DNA of 64,000 bases from Pseudomonas syringae (GCF_000737245.1 NZ_JPQU01000056.1:124001-188000), one strand, 5' to 3'; counted from the stretch's first letter, positions 1 through 9,203 are shown. The notes: generated by a model not told the origin, from the letters alone. Made by a program: numbers and translations.

Positions 1-1
1 C

Positions 2-1933
2 AATATGCACGTTCACAAGATGAACCCGAAGGACGCAGCAAAGCGCGCCATGGACGAAGTGGCGGGCCCCGTCGTTGCCATCGTGCTGGTGCTCTGCGCG
101 GTCTTCGTCCCGGTCGCTTTCATGGGGGGCATTACCGGACAACTCTATAAACAGTTTGCTATCACCATCGCCATGTCCGTCGTGCTGTCCGGCGTCGTAG
201 CGCTGACGTTATCACCCGCCCTGGCGGCCCTTTTGCTGAAACCTCATGTCGGGGAAAAGCGCCGCTTCTTCCGTTGGTTCGATCGAAGCTTCGAACGTTT
301 GACCGACAGTTATTCCCGCGCAGCGGCCTTCATGATCAAGCGCTTCGTCCTCGCGCTAGTGCTTTTTTTCGGCATGCTTGTGCTGACTGTATTGATCATG
401 CAACGGATACCTGCAGCCTTCCTGCCGCCTGAGGATCAAGGTTACCTGCTAGGCGCGATCATCATGCCGGACGCCGCAAGCCTGGACCGAACGGCGCTAG
501 TCGGCAAAGTCGCCAGTGACTACTTCATGAACAACGAGGCTGTGGAGGGGGTGGCCATTGTCAACGGATACAGCCTGCTGGATAGCCAGAACAAGAACAA
601 CGCCAGTGCGTTTTTTGTTGGGCTCAAAGATTTTGAGGAACGTTACCAAGGCGCAGAATCCATAAAGACCCAGAGTGCACCAGCCGTTATCCGCGCAGCC
701 GCCCACGCATTTTCGCAAGTCCAGGAAGGCATCATCCTGCCCATCAATCCCCCTTCCATTCCCGGGCTGGGTACCACCGGCGGGATGGAGCTTTGGGTTC
801 AGAGCAAGGGAGACGCCAGCATCGGCCAACTGGCTGAAGTCGTGAGCGCTTTCAAAGCCAAGGCCGAACAGCGCCCGGAAATTGGCAGCATGACCAGCAC
901 CTTCAATGCGTTTTCCAGGCAGTTGCTCGCTGACATTGATCGGGAAAAGGCCGAGACGCTGGGTGTGCCTGTGGAGGATGTGTACAGCACTATGCAGACG
1001 ATGTTCGGCTCGCTTTACGTGTCCCAGTTCAATAAGTTCAGCCGCCTGTGGCAAGTAATTCTTCAGGCTGAGCCCGCGTATCGCCTGAGAGTCGATGACC
1101 TGCAAGAGGTCTATGTGCGCAGCAGCACACAGCAGATGGTCCCACTCAAGGCGTTGCTCACCACCCGCTACATCACCGGCCCGGATCTGTTGACGCGCTT
1201 CAACAACTTCCCGGCGGTCAAGATGACAGCCAATGCCGCGCCAGGGTTCAGCTCTGGACAAGCCCTCAAAGCCCTGGACGAGATTGCGACGCAGACGATG
1301 ACTGGCGACTACGCGATAGCCTGGAGCGGTGAAGCATTCGAAGAACAAAAGAGCGGCTCTACCTCGACCACGGTTTTCGCTTTTGGTCTGGTCATGGTGT
1401 TTCTGATCCTGGCGGCTCAGTATGAAAAATGGTCGCTGCCGGTCGGTGTACTACTGGCGGTCCCTTTCGCACTGTTTGGCGCCTTACTGGCCATATTTTT
1501 GCGCGGGCTGGAAAACGACGTGTACTTCCAGATCGGCCTCACAATGCTGGTTGCGCTGGCGGCGAAGAACGCCATTCTGATCTTCGAGTTCGCCGTATTG
1601 AACCGCGAGGCAGGCCTGTCCATTTTTGACGCCGCCATGACGGCCGCCAGGGAGCGTTTACGTCCCATCGTCATGACCTCTTTGGCATTCATTCTGGGTT
1701 GCGTCCCGCTGGCGATCGCTGTGGGGGCCTCTGAGAATAGCCGTCACTCCATCGGGACCGGCGTGATTGGCGGGATGCTTGCGGCAACGGTCATCGCCAT
1801 ATTCTTCATCCCCCTCTTCTATTACCTGGTCGAGCGCATCTCGGAAAAAAGCGTGACCGGCAAAAAGGTCGTGCAGCCTGCCGACCCTGGTGTCGGCCAG
1901 GGCGTGGCGCCACAGCAAAGCGAGGGGGAATGA
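2..1933 (+). CDS. RND efflux transporter, HAE1 type, C-terminal part (5' truncated)
   Basis: This is the inner-membrane proton-driven pump of a tripartite multidrug or solvent efflux system. The reading frame is open to the left edge, so about 643 residues of a roughly 1,040-residue family are present and the true start lies outside the window. The visible part begins in the central transmembrane bundle (VPVAFMGGITGQLYKQF, then a hydrophobic stretch ending LSPALAALLLKP). It continues through the second periplasmic loop (about residues 130-450) and ends with the last membrane helices (LVMVFLILAAQYEKW, FQIGLTMLVALAAKNAILIF). The next gene starts two bases after the stop and encodes the outer-membrane partner, so a membrane-fusion gene is expected upstream, outside the window. 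Substrate cannot be read from the sequence. Family assignment is firm. Confidence 0.95.
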   Translation, partial: NMHVHKMNPKDAAKRAMDEVAGPVVAIVLVLCAVFVPVAFMGGITGQLYKQFAITIAMSVVLSGVVALTLSPALAALLLKPHVGEKRRFFRWFDRSFERLTDSYSRAAAFMIKRFVLALVLFFGMLVLTVLIMQRIPAAFLPPEDQGYLLGAIIMPDAASLDRTALVGKVASDYFMNNEAVEGVAIVNGYSLLDSQNKNNASAFFVGLKDFEERYQGAESIKTQSAPAVIRAAAHAFSQVQEGIILPINPPSIPGLGTTGGMELWVQSKGDASIGQLAEVVSAFKAKAEQRPEIGSMTSTFNAFSRQLLADIDREKAETLGVPVEDVYSTMQTMFGSLYVSQFNKFSRLWQVILQAEPAYRLRVDDLQEVYVRSSTQQMVPLKALLTTRYITGPDLLTRFNNFPAVKMTANAAPGFSSGQALKALDEIATQTMTGDYAIAWSGEAFEEQKSGSTSTTVFAFGLVMVFLILAAQYEKWSLPVGVLLAVPFALFGALLAIFLRGLENDVYFQIGLTMLVALAAKNAILIFEFAVLNREAGLSIFDAAMTAARERLRPIVMTSLAFILGCVPLAIAVGASENSRHSIGTGVIGGMLAATVIAIFFIPLFYYLVERISEKSVTGKKVVQPADPGVGQGVAPQQSEGE

Positions 1934-1934
1934 C

Positions 1935-3380
1935 GTGCTCAGACCCTTGCTGTTATTGCTGCTTGCTTTCGCTCTCGGGAGCTGCACCGTCGGGCCCGAT
2001 TATGAGCGCGCCAATGTCGAGGTACCCGCGACATTCCGGTATGCGGACCGCGAGGCAATGGAGGTGTCCAACACCTTATGGTGGGAGCAGTTCCAGGATC
2101 CGGTGTTGAACGCCTTGATTCTCACCGCACTCCACGAAAACAAGGATGTGAAGATTGCCGCCGCCCGCGTCGAGGAATACATGGGGCGCTTCACTGAAAA
2201 CCACTCACGACGGCTTCCCCAGATTGGCGGCGGGGTTGACGCCGAGCGTTCCAAAGCCCCGGAGAACAGCGGTCCGACGCCACTGGGATCTGGGGTCAAT
2301 CCGATCTACGAGAATTACCAGGCCGTTCTCGGGGTGAGTTGGGAGCTGGATATATGGGGACGTTTACGCCGTCTCGACGAGGCCGCACATGCAGAGCTTC
2401 TGGCATCTGAAGAGGGTCGCCGGGCCGTCATTTTGAGCCTGGTGTCGTCGGTCGCCAGCAGCTACGTCAACTTGCGCAATCTTGACAGGCAACTGGAAAT
2501 TGCACGGGCCACCGTCAAGCTGCGCAGCGACTCCTATGACATTTTCAAAATGCGCTACACCGCCAGCATCGTCTCCGAAATGGAGTTGGCGCAGAGTCAA
2601 TCCGAGTATGAGCGGTCCCTGGCTACCGTCCCCAGGCTTGAGTCGCTGGTAGCCCAGCAGGAAAACGCACTCGCGGTACTGCTGGGGCGCAATCCCGGGC
2701 CGTTGCGGCGTGGACAGCCCCTCGGACAATTAAGCCCGCCATCAATCCCCAAAGGATTGCCGTCAAGCATTCTGGAGCAGCGGCCGGATCTGCGCCAGGC
2801 CGAACTCAACCTGATTGCCGCCAATGCACGGATTGGTGCGGCCAAAGCCCTCTACTTTCCGACGATCTCCCTGACCGGTCTGGTGGGGTCCGTCAGCGGT
2901 CAGCTTTCCGATCTCTTTAGCGGGCCGGCCCAGACATGGTCGTATGCCGCAGCAGCCAACTTCCCGATTTTCACCGCCGGCGGGATCGCCGGGCAGGTGC
3001 AACAGGCCAACGCGATCCAGCGACAATCGTTGCTGGCCTACCAGCAAGCCATTCAGGCTGCGTTCAAGGACGTGGAGAACGCCCTGATTGCGTCGCAGAA
3101 GTCTCGTGAACAGCTGGCTACTCAGGCACGTCAGATAGACGCATTGCGAACCTACTCCCGACTTGCGAGCCTGCGCTACGAGAATGGTTACACCAGCTAC
3201 ATCGAAGTGTTGGACGCCGAGCGTAACCTCTTCGAGGCGGAACTGAACTTCGCCAATACTCAGGGCGCCGTCCTTGGCACGATGATCGATCTGTACAAAG
3301 CCACCGGGGGCGGCTGGGTGGAGCAGGCAGAGAACCTGACCCGGCTTGAACCGGCCTCGTCGGGCAGGACAAAGCCATGA
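1935..3380 (+). CDS. Outer-membrane efflux lipoprotein, NodT/OprM type
   Basis: This is the outer-membrane channel subunit of the RND pump encoded just upstream. The start chosen is the GTG at 1935, one base past the pump's stop, preceded by a purine-rich CGAGGGGGA; a longer frame from 1890 would lie inside the pump gene. From this start the protein is 481 residues with a lipoprotein signal of about 17 residues ending in a lipobox (ALGSC). It then has the NodT-family start CTVGPDYERA, a typical TLWWEQFQDPVLNAL segment and two outer-membrane-efflux repeats, including EQRPDLRQAELNLIAANARIGAAKA. The stop codon overlaps the ATG of the next gene (ATGA), indicating translational coupling with the Pqi-type genes downstream. 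Confidence 0.93.
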   Translation: MLRPLLLLLLAFALGSCTVGPDYERANVEVPATFRYADREAMEVSNTLWWEQFQDPVLNALILTALHENKDVKIAAARVEEYMGRFTENHSRRLPQIGGGVDAERSKAPENSGPTPLGSGVNPIYENYQAVLGVSWELDIWGRLRRLDEAAHAELLASEEGRRAVILSLVSSVASSYVNLRNLDRQLEIARATVKLRSDSYDIFKMRYTASIVSEMELAQSQSEYERSLATVPRLESLVAQQENALAVLLGRNPGPLRRGQPLGQLSPPSIPKGLPSSILEQRPDLRQAELNLIAANARIGAAKALYFPTISLTGLVGSVSGQLSDLFSGPAQTWSYAAAANFPIFTAGGIAGQVQQANAIQRQSLLAYQQAIQAAFKDVENALIASQKSREQLATQARQIDALRTYSRLASLRYENGYTSYIEVLDAERNLFEAELNFANTQGAVLGTMIDLYKATGGGWVEQAENLTRLEPASSGRTKP

Positions 3381-3991
3381 ACGCTGCGCAGAAGATACTG
3401 ATTGGATGCCCTGAATGCGACCTTCTGCAATATGCCCCGCCGCTGCCCATTCAAGGAATAGTCCGTTGCTGTCGCTGTGGCGCTTTGCTGTTTCGCCTAC
3501 ATCCTCAAGGGCTGGAGCGCGCCCTGGCTTTCTACCTGGGCACCCTGATCCTGTTCGTGATTGCCAACGTGTTTCCCATCGTCGGCCTCACGATAAACGG
3601 CGAGTACATCCAGACCACATTGATCGGCGCGGCAAAGGTCATGTACAGCGCCGACATGGTGCTGGTCGCAGGGCTCGTGCTGGTGACGACTTTCGCCGCC
3701 CCGCTGATGCAAATACTGACCATGATCTACCTGCTGCTGCCGGCCTATTGCCGACGTAGACCGCCCCATGCGCAGCTGATTTTCCGCAGCCTGATCATGG
3801 TCAGGCCGTGGGGCATGGTCGAGGTATTTGTAGTGGGCGTCCTGGTCTCGCTGGTCAAGCTCGCCCATCTCGCGACCGTCATACCAGGGGTCGCCCTGTG
3901 GGCTTTTGCCGGGGTCATGCTCCTGATGGCGGCGGCAGTTTCCTCGTTCGACGCTCGCGAGCTGTGGGCGCGCCTGGAGTCATTTCAATGA
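3377..3991 (+). CDS. pqiA: PqiA-type membrane protein, first half (paraquat-inducible protein A family)
   Basis: Inner-membrane subunit of a PqiABC-type system, which in E. coli links the inner and outer membranes and carries lipids with the MCE protein PqiB. This protein has 204 residues: an N-terminal zinc-ribbon-like segment with paired cysteines (CPEC near residue 12 and CCRCG near 35), then about four membrane helices with the family signatures VIANVFPIVGLTINGEY and GMVEVFVVGVLVSLVKLAHLA. E. coli PqiA is one chain of about 417 residues with two such units. Here the two units are separate genes, this and the next, overlapping by four bases (ATGA), as is common in pseudomonads. It overlaps the efflux lipoprotein gene upstream by four bases. 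Confidence 0.9.
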   Translation: MNAAQKILIGCPECDLLQYAPPLPIQGIVRCCRCGALLFRLHPQGLERALAFYLGTLILFVIANVFPIVGLTINGEYIQTTLIGAAKVMYSADMVLVAGLVLVTTFAAPLMQILTMIYLLLPAYCRRRPPHAQLIFRSLIMVRPWGMVEVFVVGVLVSLVKLAHLATVIPGVALWAFAGVMLLMAAAVSSFDARELWARLESFQ

Positions 3992-4614
3992 CCGGGCCAA
4001 ACACCGCAGCCCGTTTCGGCCTGGTGACCTGCCACGGCTGCGGGCTATTACTCAAAGCGCGCCGGTTAGAGGGGGCTCACTGCTCCCGATGCGGTTGCCG
4101 GGTTCATCGCAGAAAACCCAACAGTCTGATGTCCTGCTGGGCATTCGCCATCGCTGCGATGATCCTTTATGTACCCGCCAACACGCTGCCGATCATGGAA
4201 ACCAGCTCTCTGTTCGGGTCCCAGGACGACACCATCATGAGCGGGGTTGTGTATCTGTGGCGCTCAGGGTCTTGGTATCTGGCGCTGGTGGTGTTCATCG
4301 CGAGCATCCTGGTGCCGATGGCCAAGCTGTTGGCGCTGATCGTTCTGCTGGTCACCGTGCAGCTGGGTTCGCGCTGGCAGCCTCTACAGCGCGCAAAGCT
4401 GTACAGAATGGTTGAGTTGGTCGGGCGCTGGTCGATGCTGGATGTCTACGTGGTCACCTTACTGGTCGCGTTGGTGCAGCTCGATGCGCTGGCAACGATC
4501 AAACCTGGTCCCGGCGCACTGGCCTTTGGGGCTGTGGTGGTGCTTACCCTGTTGGCGGCGATGCATTTTGATCCACGGCTGATCTGGGACTCTCTGGAGA
4601 ACGCTCATGACTGA
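3988..4614 (+). CDS. pqiA: PqiA-type membrane protein, second half
   Basis: Second PqiA unit of the split inner-membrane subunit. The start at 3988 forms an ATGA overlap with the preceding stop; an upstream extension of the frame to 3808 would run inside the previous gene and is not supported. The 208-residue protein repeats the architecture of its neighbour: a cysteine-rich ribbon (VTCHGCGLLLK, then CSRCGCRVHRRK) followed by four membrane segments containing YVPANTLPIMET, FIASILVPMAKLLAL and the closing GRWSMLDVYVVTLLVALVQL. This last block is the best conserved family motif. The stop overlaps pqiB by eight bases. Together the two proteins equal one full-length PqiA. Confidence 0.9.
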   Translation: MTGPNTAARFGLVTCHGCGLLLKARRLEGAHCSRCGCRVHRRKPNSLMSCWAFAIAAMILYVPANTLPIMETSSLFGSQDDTIMSGVVYLWRSGSWYLALVVFIASILVPMAKLLALIVLLVTVQLGSRWQPLQRAKLYRMVELVGRWSMLDVYVVTLLVALVQLDALATIKPGPGALAFGAVVVLTLLAAMHFDPRLIWDSLENAHD

Positions 4615-6226
4615 AACGCCCCTGCCCCCTGATCTGTCTGGCGTCCCGGACGCCCAGACGTCCCGAAAATCGAGGTGGTCGGTTCAATGGATATGGCTCG
4701 TTCCGTTGATCGCGGCACTGATTGGCGGGTGGCTGATGATCACATCAATACTCAATGAAGGCCCTGTCATCAGCATTGTTTTCAAAAGCGCTGAAGGTCT
4801 GGAGGCGGGTAAAACCAAGCTTAAGTACAAGGATGTAGAGATTGGCCAAGTGACTGCAGTCACCTTGTCGGGTGATCTCAAGCAAGTGATCGCTACCGCA
4901 GAACTGACCAAGGATTTCAAAGCCCATCTGGTCAGGGACACTGCGTTCTGGTTGGTTACGCCACGCATTTCCGGTGGCAACGTTTCAGGGTTGAGTACCG
5001 TGCTCTCCGGCGCATTCATCGGCGTTGCCGTGGGTAAGTCCGATGAGGCGCAGCGCTCCTTCAACGCAATGGATGTACCGCCGGTTATTCAAGTCGATAC
5101 CCCCGGTCGGGAGTTCGTGTTGCGCAGCAACGACTTGGGCTCATTGAGTCCGGGCTCCCCCATTTTCTTTCGTCGCGTCCAGGTCGGTCAGGTCGTCGCA
5201 TTCGATCTCGACAAGGACGGCATGGGCTTGACCATGCGTATCTTCATCAACGCGCCCTATGACGCGTTTGTCACTGAAAACACCCGCTTCTGGAACGCTG
5301 GCGGGATAGATATCAAGCTAAGCGCCAGCGGCATCGAGATGGAAACGCAATCACTTGCCTCTATCCTGCTGGGCGGCATTGCGTTCGAAACGCCTGCGGA
5401 CTCCGTCGACTCACCGGCTGCGCCGCCCGAAACCCTTTTTGAGCTGTTCAGCGGGCGTACGGCAGCCCTGCACAACCCCGAGCGGGACGTGTTGAAAATG
5501 GTGGTGCTTTTCAACGAATCGCTCAAAGGCCTCGTTCCGGGATCTCCGGTTGATTTCCAGGGTATTACGCTAGGTGAAGTATCGAATATCTGGGTGGAAA
5601 TGGACCCCGCCAAGCACGCGATCTGGATGCCCGTTGAAATCCGCCTTTACCCGGAGCGATTGAAGTTGCGCGCCCGCGACAAGAACCGCACGAAACTTTC
5701 AGATGAGGCGCGCAGACAGTTGCTGGATGGCTTGGTGGCAAACGGACTGCGGGCTCAGATGCGCAGTGGAAATCTGCTGACAGGGCAGCTCTACGTTGCG
5801 CTGGATTTCTTCCCGAGTGTCGACAAGGCGAGTATCAACTGGGCCAGTGAGGTGCCTGAGCTACCCACGGTGCCCGGTCGCATGGAAGAAATACAGGCAT
5901 CCCTGAAAAGTATCGCCGGGCGGCTGGAGAAGCTGCCTATCGAGCAGATTGGCTCGGACTTGCGCCAGACATTACAGGCAGCCAGCGGTCTGTTGAATCG
6001 CCTGAATACCCAGGTAACCCCTCAAATCACGGCGGCCTTGATCGAGGCGCGCCAGGCCGTGAGCTCAGCGCAAGGGCTTGTCGCAGCCAATAAACCTCTG
6101 CTGGAGGACTCTCACGAAGCGATTCGGGAATTGGCAAGGACTGCAAAAACGTTGCGCAGCCTGGCCGATTATCTTGAGCGCCATCCCGAAGCGCTGATTC
6201 GGGGCAAGCAGGAGGATAGACGATGA
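4607..6226 (+). CDS. pqiB: PqiB-type MCE protein (intermembrane lipid transport)
   Basis: Periplasm-spanning MCE protein anchored in the inner membrane. In the family, hexamers form a stacked tube for lipid passage between membranes. The 539 residues match E. coli PqiB in length. There is one N-terminal anchor helix (IWLVPLIAALIGGWLMITS, about residues 30-48). Three MCE domains follow, each marked by the G-x-K/S-x-V/I-x-F-x-G-V pattern: LEAGKTKLKYKDVEIGQV near 65, LSPGSPIFFRRVQVGQV near 182 and LVPGSPVDFQGITLGEV near 305. A helical C-terminal tail rich in Leu, Ala and Gln (about 410-530) probably forms the needle-like coiled coil. It overlaps pqiA by eight bases and pqiC by four. Confidence 0.93.
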   Translation: MTETPLPPDLSGVPDAQTSRKSRWSVQWIWLVPLIAALIGGWLMITSILNEGPVISIVFKSAEGLEAGKTKLKYKDVEIGQVTAVTLSGDLKQVIATAELTKDFKAHLVRDTAFWLVTPRISGGNVSGLSTVLSGAFIGVAVGKSDEAQRSFNAMDVPPVIQVDTPGREFVLRSNDLGSLSPGSPIFFRRVQVGQVVAFDLDKDGMGLTMRIFINAPYDAFVTENTRFWNAGGIDIKLSASGIEMETQSLASILLGGIAFETPADSVDSPAAPPETLFELFSGRTAALHNPERDVLKMVVLFNESLKGLVPGSPVDFQGITLGEVSNIWVEMDPAKHAIWMPVEIRLYPERLKLRARDKNRTKLSDEARRQLLDGLVANGLRAQMRSGNLLTGQLYVALDFFPSVDKASINWASEVPELPTVPGRMEEIQASLKSIAGRLEKLPIEQIGSDLRQTLQAASGLLNRLNTQVTPQITAALIEARQAVSSAQGLVAANKPLLEDSHEAIRELARTAKTLRSLADYLERHPEALIRGKQEDRR

Positions 6227-6813
6227 AACGGGTCTGGTTGGGACTGTTAACGTTGCTGACTTTCACGTTGAGCAGCTGTGGCAGCACACCGAAAGAGCAG
6301 TTCTACACCCTGCGGCCGCTAGCCGAGCGCGACCCGGCAATAGTGAGTCCTGCATTCTCCGTCAGCGTGGGGCCAGTGACGGTTCCTGAACTGGTGGCGC
6401 GACAACAATTGGTGCTGACGCACAGCGACAACCTGGTCGAGATTCTCGAGCAGACGCGTTGGGCTGCACCTTTGGAAAGCATCTTGGGCGATGTCATCGC
6501 GAGCAATCTGGGACAGCTGACCGGCAACCCGCAGATCGCCGTCTTCTCACCAGATACCCGCGTGCATGCCGACTACCGAGTAGCGGTAGACGTTTTGCGT
6601 TTTGATTCCGTATCAGAAACAGGGGCTGGTCTGGATGCTCGATGGACAATCCGAGACGCTGATGAAAAGGTCCTGAGCACGGGCAGAAGCATCATCAGCG
6701 AACCCACCCCTGGCGGGGACGTGACCGCATTGATCATGGCCCATGATCATCTTCTGGCAGGATTGAGTCGCAACATCCTTCAAGCGATCCTCAAGCTCAA
6801 ACCTTCGCGCTAA
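6223..6813 (+). CDS. pqiC: PqiC-type outer-membrane lipoprotein (ABC-type transport auxiliary lipoprotein)
   Basis: Lipoprotein partner of the MCE tube, thought to sit in the outer membrane facing the periplasm and to receive the end of PqiB. The 196 residues start with a lipoprotein signal (LLTLLTFTLSSC), followed by the family opening GSTPKEQFYTLRPL. The middle has the conserved VSVGPVTVPELVARQQLV and the ARW-like region WAAPLESILGDVIASNLG. It overlaps pqiB (ATGA) and is the last gene of the unit; the next gene is on the opposite strand. No convincing intrinsic terminator is visible in the 59 bases that follow. Confidence 0.9.
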   Translation: MKRVWLGLLTLLTFTLSSCGSTPKEQFYTLRPLAERDPAIVSPAFSVSVGPVTVPELVARQQLVLTHSDNLVEILEQTRWAAPLESILGDVIASNLGQLTGNPQIAVFSPDTRVHADYRVAVDVLRFDSVSETGAGLDARWTIRDADEKVLSTGRSIISEPTPGGDVTALIMAHDHLLAGLSRNILQAILKLKPSR

Positions 6814-6872
6814 CCTCCTGCGTTTTGACTACAAAGAGCACCCCTGCCCGATGATCGTTGTATAAGTCACTA

Positions 6873-7778
6873 TTACGGCAGCGCATAGAGTTTGAAGAGC
6901 ATGGCATTGACTTCATTCATGTCACCAAAATGCTTGGAGTAGAGTTTCAACAGATCTCCTGATTTGTACAAACGACTCAAGCTGCTATCGACCATCAGGC
7001 GAAAGTCCTCGTCCTCGCGGGCCAGAGGCATGGCAACAGGTGCGAAGTCATAGAGCATATCGAGCACTTGCAAATCATTGGCGCGATCACTTTTTTCGGC
7101 ATAGCTGAGTAACAGTCTTCTATCGGCAAAAAAGGCACTGCCTTTGCCCGTGGCGATCAAATCCACACCTTCGGGAATGCTTTTTACCTTGATCACATCA
7201 GCAATTACGCCCAGGGTTTTAATCCGCTCATCTATCCATTGTTCAGTGACGCCGCCCTCAATAACGACGTAGGTGTGATGAGAAAGCCCTTGATTCACCG
7301 TTGCTCGCCAAGTGGGGCCCGTGCGGGCAACTTCACCATTAAGGACGCGTATCAAATCGTTAGGGGCATCCTTGCGCACAATCGCCGTCAAACCTGCCGT
7401 AAATACGGGAATGGAAAAACTCACCGACTTGCGCGCTGCCAGTGTTTCAACGGCAGGTGTACACAGCAGGTCAATCTTGCCCTGGCGAACTTCGTCCAGG
7501 CCATTGCCCTGGGCAACTTCAACATAGTGAACAGTCAGGTTAGTCATTTGGGTCTGAGACTTGATGCTGTCGACGATCATTGCGCATAACTCAATCGCAT
7601 ACCCCCCGGCTTTGCCGTCCACGTTAGACGTAAACGGCGAAGCGTTCGGCAGATATCCCAAGTTGATGGCCGAGCTGCCACGAATCCGCGATAACACATC
7701 GGCATTGGCCTGTAGAGGCATCATCCCTGCCAGACACAAGAAGGTTACGGTGACGCTGTTGCGCAGACGCTTTTTCAT
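6873..7778 (-). CDS. Periplasmic amino-acid-type solute-binding protein
   Basis: Periplasmic ligand-binding protein of the ABC type-3 extracellular solute-binding family (GltI/HisJ-like fold). The 301 residues begin with a Sec signal (KKRLRNSVTVTFLCLAGMM, cleavage probably after QANA). The mature domain has the family pattern SRIRGSSAINLGYLPNASPF, then GYAIELCAMIVDSI and a second lobe with DLIATGKGSAFFADRRLLL. The start at 7778 has a good ribosome site (GAGGAA, 8 bases upstream). It is the third gene of a minus-strand unit after the decarboxylase and the PotE-like carrier, 69 bases from the carrier. No ABC permease or ATPase gene lies nearby, so its transporter, or a sensing role, is unknown. 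The ligand is presumably an amino acid or polyamine (inference from context). Confidence 0.82.
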   Translation of the reverse strand: MKKRLRNSVTVTFLCLAGMMPLQANADVLSRIRGSSAINLGYLPNASPFTSNVDGKAGGYAIELCAMIVDSIKSQTQMTNLTVHYVEVAQGNGLDEVRQGKIDLLCTPAVETLAARKSVSFSIPVFTAGLTAIVRKDAPNDLIRVLNGEVARTGPTWRATVNQGLSHHTYVVIEGGVTEQWIDERIKTLGVIADVIKVKSIPEGVDLIATGKGSAFFADRRLLLSYAEKSDRANDLQVLDMLYDFAPVAMPLAREDEDFRLMVDSSLSRLYKSGDLLKLYSKHFGDMNEVNAMLFKLYALP

Positions 7779-7802
7779 ATTCTGTTCCTCGCAGGGTTCG
7801 AG

Positions 7803-7844
7803 TTCAGAGAGCCCGGTTTTCAGAGAGCCACGTTTCAGAGATCC
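7803..7844. repeat. Three short direct repeats TTCAGAGA(G/T)CC
   Basis: In the 69-base gap between the PotE-like gene and the binding-protein gene, TTCAGAGAGCC occurs at 7803-7813 and 7819-7829, and TTCAGAGATCC at 7834-7844. The starts are 16 and 15 bases apart. They may be a slippage product or a binding array; no known regulator site is recognised. Confidence 0.6.
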
Positions 7845-7847
7845 AAA

Positions 7848-9203
7848 TTACGCACTTTGCAGTCCAACCTGACCTGCAATTGGAGCGCTAACCGGCTGCG
7901 CACTGACGAAGCTTTTGGCAATGAAACCGTAGATGAGATAGCCCACGGCCAAGACGATGAAGGCGCCAAACACAGCGTCTTTACCTGATGCATAAATGGC
8001 GTAATAGGAATAAGCCATTGCCACCATGAGCACCGCTGTATTGCGGCTGTAGACACTGCGACTGACGTTGGCCTTGAACATGATCACCAGCAGGCCAGAC
8101 AGCGCCGTTACGTAGGGCAACAGATTGGTAACCGCTGCCAGGCTGACGAGTTTGCCGAACTGTTCCCGTGCATCGGGGGAGATCGTCGATAACGCCAGTA
8201 ATGTCTGCAGTACCCCGCAAACGATCATCCCTGCTATTGGAGCGCCCGCTGAAGTCACGGTGCCAAACAGTTTAGGGAACATCCCCTGATCAGCCGTGAC
8301 CTTGGCGGTTTGCGCCAAGGTAAACTGCCACCCCAACAGCGAGCCAATGCAGGCTATTACGGCCAATGCCATGATGATTTTGCCAATCAACGGGCTGAAC
8401 ATGTGTGCATATACCAAGGCGAAAGGTGCGCTTGAATTGGCCAACTGCGCGTTGGGGATGATGCCCTGGATAACCGTCGTCGATAGCACATAAACCACCG
8501 CGGCACCCAAGGTGCCAAGAAGGCATGCCAGCGGCACATTTCGTTTGGGATCTTCAACCGCGTCGGAGTTCTGCGCCGCTGACTCCATCCCCAGAAAGGC
8601 CCAGAGGGTCAGCGGGATACTCTGAGTGATCGCCTCCACGATCGGAATCTGTTTGGGGTTCCAGGCATCAGCAAATACCTGCGGCTCGAACCAGAACCAG
8701 CCGATGACACTCAATCCTGCAACGGGAATGATCACACCCCAGACCGTGATAGCCCCCAGCCGGCCAGTGATACTGGCGCCACCGAAGTTTGCGGCAGTGG
8801 TCAGCCAGAGCAGACCCACACAGCCAATGAACAGCGGAATCGCGCCAGAACCTAACCAGGGAAAAAACGGTGTCAGATAGCCCACCGCTGAGATCCCGAT
8901 CGCAACGTTAGCGATGGCCAGGGACAGAAAGTAGAGAAACGAACACAGGAAGAACGCTGACCTACCGTGTGCTTCTTCGCTGTAGGCAGACATCCCCCCC
9001 GTACGCGGACAAAAAACCCCGCACTGCGCAAAACAGTACGCGATCGCCATGGACCCAATGGCCGTGATAATCCAGGACAGTAAAGAGACAGCACCTAACT
9101 GCGCCATGCTTGATGGGAGCATGATGATGCCGGAGCCCATCATGTTCACTGCAACCAGCGTGGTGAGCCCCACGAGACCCATTTTTTTGTTCGAATCAGT
9201 CAT
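7848..9203 (-). CDS. potE: PotE-like APC amino acid/polyamine antiporter
   Basis: Twelve-helix inner-membrane exchanger of the APC basic amino acid/polyamine antiporter family. The start chosen is the ATG at 9203, with GAGGAG placed 6 bases upstream; the frame extends further to 9281 but would overlap the decarboxylase gene. From there it is 451 residues. Helix 1 reads NMMGSGIIMLPSSMAQLG, the substrate-site glycine-rich loop. Helix 6 contains LWAFLGMESAAQNSDAVEDPKRNVP. The segment ITVWGVIIPVAGLSVIGWFWF is much closer to E. coli PotE (putrescine/ornithine) than to CadB or AdiC as I remember them. Sixty-one bases separate it from the decarboxylase gene upstream, the usual pairing of an amino acid decarboxylase with its substrate/product exchanger. 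True substrates remain unproven. Confidence 0.88.
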   Translation of the reverse strand: MTDSNKKMGLVGLTTLVAVNMMGSGIIMLPSSMAQLGAVSLLSWIITAIGSMAIAYCFAQCGVFCPRTGGMSAYSEEAHGRSAFFLCSFLYFLSLAIANVAIGISAVGYLTPFFPWLGSGAIPLFIGCVGLLWLTTAANFGGASITGRLGAITVWGVIIPVAGLSVIGWFWFEPQVFADAWNPKQIPIVEAITQSIPLTLWAFLGMESAAQNSDAVEDPKRNVPLACLLGTLGAAVVYVLSTTVIQGIIPNAQLANSSAPFALVYAHMFSPLIGKIIMALAVIACIGSLLGWQFTLAQTAKVTADQGMFPKLFGTVTSAGAPIAGMIVCGVLQTLLALSTISPDAREQFGKLVSLAAVTNLLPYVTALSGLLVIMFKANVSRSVYSRNTAVLMVAMAYSYYAIYASGKDAVFGAFIVLAVGYLIYGFIAKSFVSAQPVSAPIAGQVGLQSA

